Source: Thermococcus sp. CX2
GTDB lineage: Archaea; Methanobacteriota_B; Thermococci; Thermococcales; Thermococcaceae
Length of the DNA: 64,000 bases
NCBI RefSeq assembly: GCF_012027555.1
Contig: NZ_SNUQ01000001.1
Span: forward strand, 677,661 to 741,660
Direction of reading: 5' to 3'
Below the pieces are notes generated by a model. The model did no database searches and was not told the origin of the DNA. It worked only from the letters and a program-made list of their open reading frames with translations. Numbering within the stretch: the first letter of the stretch is position 1; each line of letters begins with the position of its first letter. The position numbers were made by a program, and so were the translations under genes. Below are positions 35,564 to 46,778 of this stretch, piece by piece.

Positions 35564-36331
35564 TCACCCGTAAATCTCCCTAAGCCTCTCAATAGCGCCC
35601 TTGGTCCAGATGGTAAGCCTTCCTGGGTGGGTACCAGGGGCGAGCAGCTCGACACCGAGGTTGTCAACGGTGACGACGTCAACGCCTGGGTGGTTCCTGG
35701 CTCCCTGGATAATGCCCTCGTTCTTGGCAACGACAATGAGCGGACCCTTGGCCTTCTTGTAGCGCCTTCCACGCATCTTACCCTTACCTGCCCTTATCTT
35801 GGTGTTCTTCTTGGCCCTCTCGATGTCGTCCCAAACGCCGAGCTTCTTGAATATCTCTCTGGTCTGGGCGGTCTTGAAGACCTTCTCAAGGTCGTCAACC
35901 ACAACCAGCGGAACCTGCGGGACGTTGTCGACTATGTGGCCCCTCGTCCTGACGAGGTCGTAGTTGGCAGTAGCGGCGATGGCGCTCATGATAGCGAGCC
36001 TGCGCTCCTTCTTGTTGATGTCCTCCCAGATGATCTTCTCGACCTTCGGTGGGTGGGTCCTCCTTCCGCCCCTCGCGAAGGGCACGAAGGCCGCAAACCT
36101 CGGGGAGGTCTTTATCCTCTCAACCCTAGCCATGCCGTGGCCCTTTCCGATGTTCTCAGTAACCCTTCTCTTTCCAGCGAGCGGGTCTCTGCCCTGGGGC
36201 TGTATTCTGTGGGTCCATGAAGCGATGACAGCCCTCCTTATGAGGTCCGGCCTGAACGGAGTGGCGAAGACCTTTGGAAGCTCAATCTCCTCAACGGGCT
36301 CGCCTTCGAGGTTGAAAACCTTAACCTTCAT
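35564..36331 (-). CDS. rpl4: ribosomal protein uL4
   Basis: The product is 255 aa. It starts [20 protein letters not shown] with the archaeal/eukaryotic loop [20 protein letters not shown] and a Gly-rich tunnel loop. It lies between uL3 and uL23. Confidence 0.98.
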   Translation of the reverse strand: MKVKVFNLEGEPVEEIELPKVFATPFRPDLIRRAVIASWTHRIQPQGRDPLAGKRRVTENIGKGHGMARVERIKTSPRFAAFVPFARGGRRTHPPKVEKIIWEDINKKERRLAIMSAIAATANYDLVRTRGHIVDNVPQVPLVVVDDLEKVFKTAQTREIFKKLGVWDDIERAKKNTKIRAGKGKMRGRRYKKAKGPLIVVAKNEGIIQGARNHPGVDVVTVDNLGVELLAPGTHPGRLTIWTKGAIERLREIYG

Positions 36332-36341
36332 CTATCTCACC

Positions 36342-37385
36342 TCACTGCTTGGATTCCCTACTGATGTAGGTGATCTGCGGCCTCTCAACCGGCGGCTTCT
36401 TCTTCGGAGGCCTTATGGCTGGCCTAACCCTGATGATCCTCTTGAAGGATCCTGGGATCGTTCCCTGAATCATAAGGAAGTCGCTCCTAATTATTCCGTA
36501 GTGCGGGAAGCCGCCCTTCGGGGTTATCTCGATCTCGTTCTTCTCGTCGAGCTTGAGCTTGCCGTTTTCACCTATGGCGATGAGCCTCTTGTTGAACTCG
36601 GTCCTGTGGTGGAAGCCCATCTGTCCAGCCTGCGGAACGGTCCACATAACCCTGGTCGGGTGCCATGGACCGAGGTTACCGACATGCCTGCCCTTTCCAG
36701 CCCTCTGGGCCTTGTGGAACTGGATCTTGATTCCCCATCTCTTGACTGGGCCCTGGGTTCCCTTACCCTTGGTGACGGCTATGACGTCGATGAGCTCACC
36801 CTCGTGGAGAACCTCGCTCGCGCGGAGCTCCTTGCCTATCTTCTTCTTGGCGTAGTCGAACTTGGCCTTGACGTCGTCGCCACCGATGGCGTACTCCATG
36901 ACCTCGGGCTTCTTCTTGAGCTTGATGAGCCACGGCTGGGTGTGGACGAGCAGTCTGACGTCAACTATCTCGCCGTCGTTAACGAGGTCCTCAAGCTGGC
37001 CGAGCTTGGCCTGGAAGGCCTCCTCGTTGTAGTCCTTCGGCAGGGTCTTTATCCTCCTCTTGACGTAGTCGTTGAGCTCGTGGAACCAGACCTCGGTGGC
37101 GGTCTCGAGGCCAAGGTAGCCCTGCCTGTAGGCCCTTATGCCGTAGACGAAGAGCGGCGGAACTTCAACTATGGTCACGGGCATGAATATCTCCTTGCCC
37201 TTGGTGAGCCCTGGCCTGTCGTCGATCATGAGGACGTGGGTCATTCCTGCCTTGTATCCCGCGAAACCGAGCATCCTGACTTCGCTGTCCTTCGGCCACT
37301 TCCTGATTCTCGGGACTATGCTCTTAGCCCTCTTCCTTGGGGAGTAAGCCAGTGAACCTCTCCTTGGTCTGTGTATTTTTCCCAT
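36342..37385 (-). CDS. rpl3: ribosomal protein uL3
   Basis: The product is 347 aa, the long archaeal form. It has [20 protein letters not shown] at the N-terminus, [16 protein letters not shown], and the tunnel finger with [17 protein letters not shown]. It opens the ribosomal series; the SPOUT methyltransferase gene lies directly upstream. Confidence 0.98.
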   Translation of the reverse strand: MGKIHRPRRGSLAYSPRKRAKSIVPRIRKWPKDSEVRMLGFAGYKAGMTHVLMIDDRPGLTKGKEIFMPVTIVEVPPLFVYGIRAYRQGYLGLETATEVWFHELNDYVKRRIKTLPKDYNEEAFQAKLGQLEDLVNDGEIVDVRLLVHTQPWLIKLKKKPEVMEYAIGGDDVKAKFDYAKKKIGKELRASEVLHEGELIDVIAVTKGKGTQGPVKRWGIKIQFHKAQRAGKGRHVGNLGPWHPTRVMWTVPQAGQMGFHHRTEFNKRLIAIGENGKLKLDEKNEIEITPKGGFPHYGIIRSDFLMIQGTIPGSFKRIIRVRPAIRPPKKKPPVERPQITYISRESKQ

Positions 37386-37386
37386 C

Positions 37387-38157
37387 TCAATCCCTCCTTA
37401 TGAGATTAAACACCGCGAGGGTGGCCAAGACGGCCTCCTCGGTACGGACCGTGGCAGTCCGTTGATTTGGAATGGTGTTGAGGATTAGATCAAAGGGATA
37501 ATCCTCCTCTCCGAGGAGCTCCATCACGCCTTTCCTCGGTGAGCCGAATACGAATCCGACCTCCCCCTCGAGTGGGGGAAGCTTCACGTCTCGGATGTCT
37601 TGCCCCCTCCTGGAGGTTGCAACTGCCAAGTCAAGCCTGGCCTTTTTAAGTGTTTTTGCCAGTGACTTCCTCGTGAGGTGCACCCTGTAGCCCCAGTATT
37701 CCTCTGGCTTTGTAGGTATCACCCTGAGAGGCCTCGTCGAGACGATTCTAAAGGCCGCGCGACCTTCAACGTCCCCTTCGACGGTAGCCAACTCGTCGAG
37801 GCCTATGTCGGCGTAAATTCTCTTCCCCCGCCTGAAGGCGAAGCCCTCGCGTATCTCCCCGACCCTTGGCCTAGACTTGAGCTTGTGGTGCGGGGTTCTC
37901 AGCGGGGGTATGACCCCCACGTGCTTCAGCTCGGGCATCAGGGGGAAGAGCCTCTTACGGAGGTACTGCGGGGTCTCGGCGTACTCGAGGACGAGCTTTA
38001 TGAAGCGCCCGTCCCTGCCGCCGGCCCTGTAAATCCAGATGTGCTCGACGCCGAATATCGCCGCGGCCCTGGCTATCTGTCCAACTTTGTATGTCCTGAT
38101 TTTCGGGTCGTCGGTTTCTTCGAGGAGCGAATCGGGAATGAAGATGTGCCAGGCCAT
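37387..38157 (-). CDS. SPOUT RNA methyltransferase (COG2106, SPOUT1/C9orf114-like)
   Basis: The product is 256 aa. It starts [20 protein letters not shown] with the family's [20 protein letters not shown] near residue 60 and ends with a trefoil-knot type segment [14 protein letters not shown] and [20 protein letters not shown]. Relatives methylate rRNA (predicted N3-uridine). A TATA-like CTTTTAAATAG at 38213-38223 puts the mRNA start near 38190, so the ATG at 38157 is preferred over the longer frame. It precedes uL3, as in other Thermococcales. Confidence 0.85.
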   Translation of the reverse strand: MAWHIFIPDSLLEETDDPKIRTYKVGQIARAAAIFGVEHIWIYRAGGRDGRFIKLVLEYAETPQYLRKRLFPLMPELKHVGVIPPLRTPHHKLKSRPRVGEIREGFAFRRGKRIYADIGLDELATVEGDVEGRAAFRIVSTRPLRVIPTKPEEYWGYRVHLTRKSLAKTLKKARLDLAVATSRRGQDIRDVKLPPLEGEVGFVFGSPRKGVMELLGEEDYPFDLILNTIPNQRTATVRTEEAVLATLAVFNLIRRD

Positions 38158-38212
38158 TTTTCCGTCATCCTTTGTTCTGGATACTCTAAAGCTGAGGGGA
38201 AGTCTATGGAGA

Positions 38213-38223
38213 CTATTTAAAAG
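38213..38223 (-). promoter_or_regulatory. TATA box of the SPOUT-uL3 transcript
   Basis: On the minus strand CTTTTAAATAG sits about 60 bases before the ATG at 38157 and is the only strong TATA-like element upstream of the main ribosomal series. Confidence 0.5.
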
Positions 38224-38277
38224 GCTTTCGAACCCTTCCACCCTTTTTTAGGTTTGGGGGTGTACAAAATTTTTGCA

Positions 38278-38305
38278 ATCAGCCCTTGCCTACGCAAGCG
38301 CTGGC
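38278..38305 (-). repeat. dispersed 28-bp repeat, copy 2
   Basis: The minus strand reads GCCAGCGCTTGCGTAGGC followed by AAGGGCTGAT, two mismatches from the copy at 19525-19552. It lies in the gap between the RNA ligase stop and the SPOUT promoter. Confidence 0.6.
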
Positions 38306-38321
38306 AAAAAAGAAGGAGTAA

Positions 38322-39464
38322 TTAATCCACAAACGCCAGCCCGTTCCACAGCTCCCTTATCTCCCTCGTGGCGTCAGGATAAACCCGCTTGAAGGTTATC
38401 CGCCAGTAGCCGTTCTTTAAATCCTCGATGTCCTCGATGTGTATCTTGATGCCGAGCCTCTCGAAGTGGGTGACCATCTTGTGGGCGGTGGTTATGCTCT
38501 TGACGCGAACAGTAAAGGTCTCCTCTATCTCGCCGCCGTTGGCCACCTCATGGATGCTCTCGACGAAGGGCCGTAGCAGTGCCTTCCCTAGGGCTTTGGC
38601 ATATTCGTCAAACTCCTCACCCTTGATGTGCTTTTCTGCTAGATAGAAAGCCAGCCGCTTTATTCTCTGCATGAAGTAGCCGTACGGCAGGTCGAAGAAG
38701 ATGTGCGAGCCTATCCTGACGTCGTTGATGTTGGCGTAGGGCGTTACGTACTTCGCGATTCTCTTCATGTCGGGGCTCTTCATGACGATTCCTTCCCTTC
38801 TCTCGCGGTGGAGCCACTCAATGAGGTCGTAAAGGTCGTCGATGCGGCGTCGATCATAAACTCCGAACACTTCAACGTGGGGAATTCCGTATTCTTCAGC
38901 GAGCTTCAGCCTCGCCTCCACGGAAAGGCTCTTCCCACTCCCCTTCTCTTGGATGTCAAAGAGGAAGAACTGAATATCCTCCTTCACGTAGGGCGGACCC
39001 TCGACGAGGTAAGGGCTCTCAGGCCCGGCCATCTCCCCAGCGAGGACGAGGTTCGGATAGTCCCTGAAGAAGTCGAAATTTATGAAGTCCTCAATCCTCT
39101 CGGTCGTGAAGGGACAGACGAAGCCTCCCCTGGTGAGGGCAAGAACCTTATCCCCCACTTTAACGACCCTCACGTTGTATCCATCGACCTTCTCCTCGAC
39201 GTAGAAGGGCCTGTTCTTGAAGACGCGCCTTATCCCGTTCTCAAGCTGGACGACGCGCTTTATGTGGGGAAAGCCCAGAACCACCTCGCCGTTCTCGAAG
39301 ACGAGGGTTCCACGCCTGAAGCCCTTGGCAGAATCGCGGAAGCGGACGTATCTGATGCCCTCAAACTCGTCTTCGACGAGGCCCCCCTTACCCTCGAGGA
39401 CTGATAATCGCTCCTCAGGGATGCCGAGCTTGAGCAGAATGTTCCTGAAGTGAGAGCTTACCAT
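38322..39464 (-). CDS. rnl3: ATP-dependent RNA ligase, archaeal Rnl3 (Pab1020-type)
   Basis: The product is 380 aa. The adenylyltransferase motif I is EEKVDGYNVR (Lys about residue 92). It is followed by VLAGEMAGPESPY (motif III region) and EGIVMKSPDM (motif IV), with a C-terminal helical/dimerisation domain. The Pyrococcus abyssi homologue circularises single-stranded RNA. It lies upstream of the SPOUT/ribosomal operon on the same strand; whether they are co-transcribed is unclear. Substrate RNAs here are unknown. Confidence 0.9.
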   Translation of the reverse strand: MVSSHFRNILLKLGIPEERLSVLEGKGGLVEDEFEGIRYVRFRDSAKGFRRGTLVFENGEVVLGFPHIKRVVQLENGIRRVFKNRPFYVEEKVDGYNVRVVKVGDKVLALTRGGFVCPFTTERIEDFINFDFFRDYPNLVLAGEMAGPESPYLVEGPPYVKEDIQFFLFDIQEKGSGKSLSVEARLKLAEEYGIPHVEVFGVYDRRRIDDLYDLIEWLHRERREGIVMKSPDMKRIAKYVTPYANINDVRIGSHIFFDLPYGYFMQRIKRLAFYLAEKHIKGEEFDEYAKALGKALLRPFVESIHEVANGGEIEETFTVRVKSITTAHKMVTHFERLGIKIHIEDIEDLKNGYWRITFKRVYPDATREIRELWNGLAFVD

Positions 39465-39655
39465 CTTCCCACCAAAGAAGTTTAGACGTTGGCATTAATA
39501 ATTATTTGGACTTATCGGACTTAGAGTTAAAGGCAATCAACACCCCTTGCACGTGGGGAATCATCACTATGCACAAATTAGAGCGACATCGTTAATAATC
39601 ATCTTATGAATATACGGCAAAACTCGGACAGAAAAAGGAGCAAGGAGGAAGCGCT

Positions 39656-40204
39656 TCAGCGCTTCATGGTCGAGAGAACCTTGGTGGTGACGTCGTTGCC
39701 GTCCTTGTCGTAGATCCTGTAGTAGGCGCTGTAGGGGAGCTTCATGGCAGCCCTGCGCATGGCCTCGAGGGCGAACTTGAGGTGGCCCTCGTTGACCCAG
39801 ACGGTGAGTATCTTCTGGTCCTTCTTGACGCGAGCGGCAAGGCCAATTGGCTTTCCGAAGGGCCTCCTCATACCGTTACCGTAACGGTCTGCCTTCCTTC
39901 CGGTAGCCATCGGGTTCTCACGGAGAACCTGGAACGGGTAGACCCTTATCTTGAAGTGGTAGTTGCTCCTACCGACGTTCTTCTGGAGGTACCTGTTGAC
40001 CTGTATACGGATGGCCTCAAGGGCGTTCTGCCTTATCTGCATGGCCTGCTCAGCGTGAAGGCTCACCTCGTACTGGAACTCAGCGGAAAGGTTGCCCATG
40101 TCGAAGATGGTTATCTTCGGACCAGGGGCACCGCGTATGTATTCCCTCCTCGTGTAAGCGGGCTTGTCAACGTCCCTATCAATCTTGGCTGGTCTCAGTC
40201 CCAT
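39656..40204 (-). CDS. rpl10e: ribosomal protein uL16 (L10e)
   Basis: The product is 182 aa. It starts [20 protein letters not shown] and has [20 protein letters not shown] and [20 protein letters not shown]. It sits at the central protuberance near the A-site tRNA. GGAGGTGAGAGT precedes the ATG. A TATA box and palindrome lie upstream. Confidence 0.97.
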   Translation of the reverse strand: MGLRPAKIDRDVDKPAYTRREYIRGAPGPKITIFDMGNLSAEFQYEVSLHAEQAMQIRQNALEAIRIQVNRYLQKNVGRSNYHFKIRVYPFQVLRENPMATGRKADRYGNGMRRPFGKPIGLAARVKKDQKILTVWVNEGHLKFALEAMRRAAMKLPYSAYYRIYDKDGNDVTTKVLSTMKR

Positions 40205-40233
40205 ACTCTCACCTCCAAATGAGCGTAAGCTAA

Positions 40234-40247
40234 GCCTAAACTTAGGC
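40234..40247. promoter_or_regulatory. 14-bp palindrome near the uL16 transcription start
   Basis: GCCTAA-AC-TTAGGC is a perfect palindrome. It lies just downstream of the TATA-like CTTTTATAAG (minus strand, 40258-40267), so it would cover the start site. Either an operator or a 5' leader hairpin. Confidence 0.35.
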
Positions 40248-40292
40248 GAGTGGAGTGGCTTATAAAAGTTTTGGAAAGCCCGTCACCCCATC

Positions 40293-41459
40293 TTACTCCT
40301 CAGTCCCTTTAAGCTTAACGGACTCCCAGAGGAGTGCCAGTGAAAACGGCAGGAAGGAAAGCAGGGCGAGGTTCAACGTTACGCCCACGCTTATCTCCCC
40401 GAGCGAGTAGGCCAGGCCGAAGAGCATTCCCCCTGCGAAGGTCGAGAGGTTCTGAATTCCGTTCACACCGCCTATAGCTAATGAAGAGCGATAGTATGAA
40501 GCCAAGACTTTCCTCGAAATCGGTCTGAAGCTCTGGAAGGCGAAGAGGGCCATAAATATGCCGAGAAAAACTGTCGGAGCGGTCTTTACGGCAGCGAGGA
40601 TTGGAGAGACCGCCGCCATAACTGACGTCAGAACAACCATCCTTCTCTCGCTCCTGACGTCGGCGAGCCAGGAAATGACGTAGCTGAGGAGTGCCGATAA
40701 AAAGCCTGCCCATCCGATAAGCGTCGCTGTTTTGGCTTTGTCCATGCCCAAAGCTTCGGAAACATAGATGTAGGTTATCTCGCCGGAGGTGAAGGCGACT
40801 ATGATCGCCATCAGCGACGCGATTATGAGAATCCTTTTTGGGTTGAGGCCCGGCTTCTCCCCATCGGGCGTTTTCTTTCTCTTGGGAACTATCCAGCCGT
40901 AGAGCAGGAAGTAGGCAAGGAGCATTATCACGCCGGTGAATACGAAGAATGCAGAGGCGATCCACATCTGACCGGACAAGCCAAGGTTAATGGTGTAGGC
41001 GTAAACGTAGTTGCCGAGGAGGGAAGCTATACTGCCAAAGAGGAAGTAAACCGATGTGACCCTTGCCCTTATCTCGTTTGGCGTAGTCACTGCTATGACA
41101 AATTGGGCCATTGGCCAGCTCAACCCATTGAGGAAGCCGTTGAGAAGCTTTATTTCGGCCACCTGAACCCAGGTGCTCGTGAGGGGGTAAAGATGGACCG
41201 CCAGAGCGTTGCCCATCATAGCCAGTGCACCAATGTAAACGAGCTTCCTACCTCTCTCAAGGGTGAGACCACCAAGAACAGACGAAAATGCCCTTGCAAG
41301 GACAAATGACATGGAAACAATGGAGACCGATAGCATTGAGGCCTGGAGAATGTCCCTCGTGTAGAAGGCTATCGCCGGAGTCGCGAGGCGGAAAGCTATC
41401 GTTCCCGTGAAGGCGGAGATGATGAGCAGGATTATTCCAGCCAGGCGCTTGCGCTCCAT
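40293..41459 (-). CDS. MFS transporter
   Basis: The product is 388 aa with about 12 hydrophobic segments in two halves, the MFS loop motif GGLTLERGRKLVY after segment 2 and a charged central loop (VPKRKKTPDGEKPG). It is probably a proton- or gradient-driven exporter or importer; the substrate is unknown. The ATG at 41459 follows GGTGGTTTG. It is divergent from the aminotransferase gene. Confidence 0.85.
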   Translation of the reverse strand: MERKRLAGIILLIISAFTGTIAFRLATPAIAFYTRDILQASMLSVSIVSMSFVLARAFSSVLGGLTLERGRKLVYIGALAMMGNALAVHLYPLTSTWVQVAEIKLLNGFLNGLSWPMAQFVIAVTTPNEIRARVTSVYFLFGSIASLLGNYVYAYTINLGLSGQMWIASAFFVFTGVIMLLAYFLLYGWIVPKRKKTPDGEKPGLNPKRILIIASLMAIIVAFTSGEITYIYVSEALGMDKAKTATLIGWAGFLSALLSYVISWLADVRSERRMVVLTSVMAAVSPILAAVKTAPTVFLGIFMALFAFQSFRPISRKVLASYYRSSLAIGGVNGIQNLSTFAGGMLFGLAYSLGEISVGVTLNLALLSFLPFSLALLWESVKLKGTEE

Positions 41460-41583
41460 CAAACCACCTTCTAAACGTTAGGGTGAAGCTTTTAAAAGTC
41501 TTGGCGAGGTCGAAAATTCTTCATTTTATTGCCTGCGAAACGAACATAGCTTCGATAAGTTACGGGAAGGAACTAACGAACCC

Positions 41584-41594
41584 TTTTTATATTT
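41584..41594 (+). promoter_or_regulatory. TATA box of the aminotransferase gene
   Basis: TTTTTATATTT lies 30-40 bases upstream of the ATG at 41624, excluding the longer reading frame that begins at 41483. Confidence 0.55.
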
Positions 41595-41623
41595 CCCCTC
41601 CAACCTCCGCCGAGGTGATGCTG

Positions 41624-42778
41624 ATGGAGCTCAGGTTCGACATGCAGTATGAGGACGCTTACAGGGAGCTCTACGAGATAGTCAAGCCGAAGTACAAGCT
41701 CTTCACGGCCGGCCCTGTTGCTTGTTTCCCGGAGGTTCTCGCGATAATGAGCGTCCAGATGTTCAGCCACCGTTCGGCCGAGGCGAAGGAGGTTCATGTT
41801 GATACTCTCAACAGGCTCAAGGCCTTCCTTGAGGCCGATAAAGGCGAGATAATCCTCTTCCCGAGCTCTGGAACGGGCTTCATGGAGGCCGCTGTAAGGA
41901 ACACGATACCCCACGGTGGAAAAGTTCTCGTTACGGTCATCGGTGCGTTCGGAAAGCGCTTTGCAGAGGTAGTCAACACCAACGGAAGAAAGGCAGTCGT
42001 CTTTGAGAAGGAGCCCGGAAAAGCCATCAAGCCAGAGGAGCTTGATGAAGTCCTCAAGAAGAACCCCGATGTCGAGGCCGTCACCATAACCTACAACGAG
42101 ACCTCCACCGGCGTTCTAAACCCGCTTCCGGAGCTTGCCAAGGTCGTCAAGGAGCACGACAAGCTGCTCTTCGTCGATGCCGTCTCTGCCATGGGCGGAG
42201 CGGACATAAAGTTCGACAAGTGGGACATCGACCTCATCTTCGCGAGCTCTCAGAAGGCCTTCGGCGTCCCGCCAGGTCTTGCCGTCGCCGCCGTCAGCGA
42301 GCGCGTTTTTGAGATAGCCGAGAAGATGCCCGAGCGCGGCTGGTACTTCGACCTTCCGCTTTACAAGAAGTTCAACGAGAAGAAGAAGGGAACGCCCTCA
42401 ACCCCACCGCTCCCGCAGATATTCGGCCTCAACGTCGTGCTCAGGATAATCGAGAAGATGGGCGGAAAGACGGCATGGCTCGACATGTACAGAAAGAGGA
42501 GCGAGATGATAAGGGAAGGCGTCAAGGAGATGGGCCTCGGAATCCTCGCCGAGCCAGGCTACGAGAGCCCGACCATCACTGCCGTCGTCGTTCCTGAGGG
42601 AATGAAGGGCGTTGATGTTTATAACGCTATGCGCGAGAGGGGCTTTGAGCTCGCCAAGGGCTACGGAAGCGTCGCTGAAAAGACCTTCAGGATTGGAAAC
42701 ATGGGCTACATGACATTCGACGACATAAGGGAGATGCTCAACAACCTCAGGGAGGTCATAGAAAAGCTTAAGGCCTGA
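41624..42778 (+). CDS. class V aminotransferase (alanine-glyoxylate/serine-pyruvate type)
   Basis: The product is 384 aa. It has KYKLFTAGPVACFPEVLAIM, SSGTGFMEAAVRN, the Asp motif LLFVDAVSAMGGADIKFD, and the PLP-binding Lys in FASSQKAFGVPPGLAV. It is a PLP enzyme that transfers amino groups from alanine or serine to glyoxylate or pyruvate; exact substrates are not readable. The ATG at 41624 follows GAGGTG. Confidence 0.9.
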   Translation: MELRFDMQYEDAYRELYEIVKPKYKLFTAGPVACFPEVLAIMSVQMFSHRSAEAKEVHVDTLNRLKAFLEADKGEIILFPSSGTGFMEAAVRNTIPHGGKVLVTVIGAFGKRFAEVVNTNGRKAVVFEKEPGKAIKPEELDEVLKKNPDVEAVTITYNETSTGVLNPLPELAKVVKEHDKLLFVDAVSAMGGADIKFDKWDIDLIFASSQKAFGVPPGLAVAAVSERVFEIAEKMPERGWYFDLPLYKKFNEKKKGTPSTPPLPQIFGLNVVLRIIEKMGGKTAWLDMYRKRSEMIREGVKEMGLGILAEPGYESPTITAVVVPEGMKGVDVYNAMRERGFELAKGYGSVAEKTFRIGNMGYMTFDDIREMLNNLREVIEKLKA

Positions 42779-42785
42779 TGCCACC

Positions 42786-42795
42786 TTTATATTTT
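42786..42795 (+). promoter_or_regulatory. TATA box for a leaderless membrane-protein gene
   Basis: TTTATATTTT lies only about 20 bases before the ATG at 42810 and no SD is present, so the transcript is probably leaderless. Confidence 0.5.
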
Positions 42796-42809
42796 TCCAG
42801 TGAAAAATA

Positions 42810-43571
42810 ATGGCAAAGAAAAGATGGATTGCACTGTGGCTTTTCGCCAATTTCATCATTTTCTGGGGTGTCGGACTCTATACGAGCGGGTATTCCCTTG
42901 AGGGCTACCTCCCATGGGAAAGCGCCAAGATTCAAGAGTATACCCCCATCATCCACACCTTCCCTGGAGATGAACCCTACGGAATTCTCTACATGGCGGA
43001 CATAAAGGGCAACATCTACTACTACATCGTATGGGAGAACGAGTATTTTCACAACACGATAATCGACAGGCTCTACCGCTTCTTCCGTTCCTTGGTCTAC
43101 GGCGGGAACACTTATGATATAGAGGTCGTGAAGGTCTACCCAGACAACAACAGCATATACCTCCAAACCTACGAGCACACCGATGTATGGGCAACGATGC
43201 AGCCCGACGGAAGCTGCCTCTGGAACGGGCACACCATACCCGACTGCACCGAGAACAGGACCCACGTGAAGGTCTACGTCGTGACTTGGAACCACATGCT
43301 ATCGCTGACTCCAAAGAACGGCACCATCAGGGTCGAGAACCTTCCTATGAGGCACATGACGGTGGACGACTATGTTTCCCTCGGCATGTTCCGGAGAACC
43401 CAAGAAACCATCGGAGGAGTGGCCATCAACTCAATGCTGATATCAGCCCTCTTCACGGTGGCCTTCAACGTGGTGCTCTACGTTTCGTGGAGGAAGGGCT
43501 ACCTCTCATGGGACTACTATCGTTATATGAAAAACGAGTTCAGGAAAATGGTCAATCGGGAAAAGAAATAG
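42810..43571 (+). CDS. membrane-anchored extracellular protein, 253 aa
   Basis: The product has an N-terminal membrane span (residues 6-27, WIALWLFANFIIFWGVGL), a large Tyr/Trp-rich outside domain with NNS and NGT-type sequons and one Cys pair (SCLWNGHTIPDC), and a C-terminal span (about 208-230) followed by a basic cytoplasmic tail. I do not recognise the family. It sits between the aminotransferase and a convergent VirB11-like ATPase. Confidence 0.65.
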   Translation: MAKKRWIALWLFANFIIFWGVGLYTSGYSLEGYLPWESAKIQEYTPIIHTFPGDEPYGILYMADIKGNIYYYIVWENEYFHNTIIDRLYRFFRSLVYGGNTYDIEVVKVYPDNNSIYLQTYEHTDVWATMQPDGSCLWNGHTIPDCTENRTHVKVYVVTWNHMLSLTPKNGTIRVENLPMRHMTVDDYVSLGMFRRTQETIGGVAINSMLISALFTVAFNVVLYVSWRKGYLSWDYYRYMKNEFRKMVNREKK

Positions 43572-43582
43572 CGAGAAGGGGA

Positions 43583-44179
43583 TTACACCAAACTCTCCAG
43601 CTCTATCTTTTCATCTCCTGATTTTTTAACCGCGTATATTTTGTTGATTCTCCTCGTTCCCGTCCTGAAGTCCCTTTTCAGCTCGACTATGATGTCGAAC
43701 TTGCCGATGACACCATCGTCGGCTCTCAGCCAGTGCCTGACTTCCTCCACGATGTCGCCAGACATTACCAGGGAGGTAGCAATAAAGGTGTAGCCATCTA
43801 GGAGCTCGCTCAGAATCGTGGGCACGTGGACGGTATGGATGGTGTCTATGATGACGTAGTCCGGGTTTATGCGCTTTATCTTTTCGATGACTTCCTTGGT
43901 GCGCTTCTCAAGACTCTCAGGGTTAAATTGGGTGTCTATAACAACGATATTCGGTCTGAATGGCTTGAATTCGCTGTAGGCGGTTATTACAGCAACCTTC
44001 CTGTCATCAGGTATCAGGTGGATCAGGGCCTCGACGAGTTTGGTCTTTCCAGACCTGCTTGAGCCAACGATTAAGATGTCCTTCCTCTCAAGGAGGGCAT
44101 CCTTTAAGATCTCAAGCTGTTCCTCGGTTATCGTTCCGTATCTAAGGAGGTCTTCGGGGGTGAATATGTAGACGCCCAC
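43583..44179 (-). CDS. orphan VirB11/PilT-like secretion-type ATPase
   Basis: The product is 198 aa, about half the size of archaeal GspE/VirB11 ATPases. It has the P-loop ILIVGSSRSGKTKLVEALIH, an Asp-box-like VITAYSEFKPFRP, Walker-B-like DYVIIDTIHTV and His-box-like region GYTFIATSLVMSGD. The N-terminal targeting domain is reduced to about 30 residues. No pilin or secretion partner lies nearby, so its role is open. It is convergent with the membrane protein gene. Confidence 0.65.
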   Translation of the reverse strand: MGVYIFTPEDLLRYGTITEEQLEILKDALLERKDILIVGSSRSGKTKLVEALIHLIPDDRKVAVITAYSEFKPFRPNIVVIDTQFNPESLEKRTKEVIEKIKRINPDYVIIDTIHTVHVPTILSELLDGYTFIATSLVMSGDIVEEVRHWLRADDGVIGKFDIIVELKRDFRTGTRRINKIYAVKKSGDEKIELESLV

Positions 44180-44378
44180 GTTTTACCACCGTATAGGGTT
44201 CTCATCGGGCATTATAACGCTATCGTTTACCCACCCCCATCTTCGTCAATTAAATTGCGATTTTTTGACATTTATCCAAAATTCTCGCTAAAATTATGTC
44301 TAAATTTGCCCTAAATCCAACTTTTCTTGCATAAAAGACATAAAGGTGAAAATCACTGACAAAAATCAGGTGATGAAC

Positions 44379-45281
44379 ATGAACGCTCTTCAAATTGTGA
44401 CCCGAAAAATTGAACCAGTTATGGAGGTTCAGACGAGAGTGATTGACTATATGACAAGGTACATGGTGGGTAAGGGATTCAAGTGGATGCTCCCGGTAAT
44501 GCTCAGCTCTATAACTGATCCCCTCTGGCCGGACCCAGCGGCCGAGAAAATGCTAAGACCGCCAGAGATCGAGGTCTACGGCGAAAGGCTCCGCTTAACC
44601 CACAGCATGATACTGCACAAGCAAATGGCCGTGGCGATGGGAATAGATAAGCTCTTCATACTCTCGCCGAACATAAGACTTGAGGGAAAAAGCGCGGACG
44701 ACGGCAGGCACGCCTACGAGTTCACCCAGCTCGACTTCGAGATCGCCTACGCGAGCATGGACGACGTGATGAGTCTCATCGAGGGCCTAATCGCCGGCCT
44801 CTTCAAGGAAGCCAGGAGCTGGGGACTGGAGAGGGAAATCCCAAGAGTTAAGACCCCCTTCAAGCGCTTCACCCTTGATGAGATAAAGGCCGAGTTCGGA
44901 AGTGAGGAAGAGGCGAGCAAGGCCATGGACGAGCCCTTCTGGATAACCGACATCGAGAGGGAGTTCTACGACAGGGAAGACCCAGAGAGGCCGGGCCACT
45001 TCAGGAACTACGACCTCTATCTGCCAGAGGGATACGGAGAGGTTTCGAGCGGCGGCGAGAGGGAGTGGGAGTACGAGGTCATCGTGAGGAAGATGAAGAA
45101 AGCGGGCATAAGCCTCGAGGCCTTCAGGCCCTACCTCGAGGTCGCCAAAGCGGGCCTGCTGAGGCCGAGCGCTGGAGCGGGCATAGGCATCGAGAGGCTC
45201 ATCAGATACATGGTCGGCGCAGAGCACATCGCGGAGGTGCAGCCCTTCCCGAGGATTCCAGGAATTCCAGCGGTCATATAA
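44379..45281 (+). CDS. archaeal asparagine synthetase related to AsnRS/AspRS (AS-AR)
   Basis: The product is 300 aa and lacks the anticodon-binding domain of aspartyl-tRNA synthetases. It keeps class II motifs: KWMLPVMLSSITDPLWPDPA, RLTHSMILHKQMAVAM, motif 2 GRHAYEFTQLDFEI and motif 3 SAGAGIGIERLIRYMVG. In Pyrococcus abyssi this protein makes asparagine from aspartate and ammonia with ATP. The ATG at 44379 follows AGGTG; nearby upstream ATGs fit less well. The 165-bp region upstream is AT-rich and holds GCATAAAAG, a likely TATA element. Confidence 0.9.
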   Translation: MNALQIVTRKIEPVMEVQTRVIDYMTRYMVGKGFKWMLPVMLSSITDPLWPDPAAEKMLRPPEIEVYGERLRLTHSMILHKQMAVAMGIDKLFILSPNIRLEGKSADDGRHAYEFTQLDFEIAYASMDDVMSLIEGLIAGLFKEARSWGLEREIPRVKTPFKRFTLDEIKAEFGSEEEASKAMDEPFWITDIEREFYDREDPERPGHFRNYDLYLPEGYGEVSSGGEREWEYEVIVRKMKKAGISLEAFRPYLEVAKAGLLRPSAGAGIGIERLIRYMVGAEHIAEVQPFPRIPGIPAVI

Positions 45282-45353
45282 TGGCCTACTTTTCTTTCTT
45301 CTAGTCAGTCAAAATTAACCGCGCCTTGACAAGTAGAATAAAAGTCAGGGGAC

Positions 45354-46778
<1,425 letters not shown>

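Noticed and set aside
35964..37355. 463-codon open frame on the plus strand
   Set aside because: It lies entirely opposite the uL4 and uL3 genes and is a shadow of their codon use.
39510..39567. Possible C/D box sRNA (GTGATGA on the minus strand at 39561-39567)
   Set aside because: No CTGA D or D' box at the proper spacing; only one box matches.
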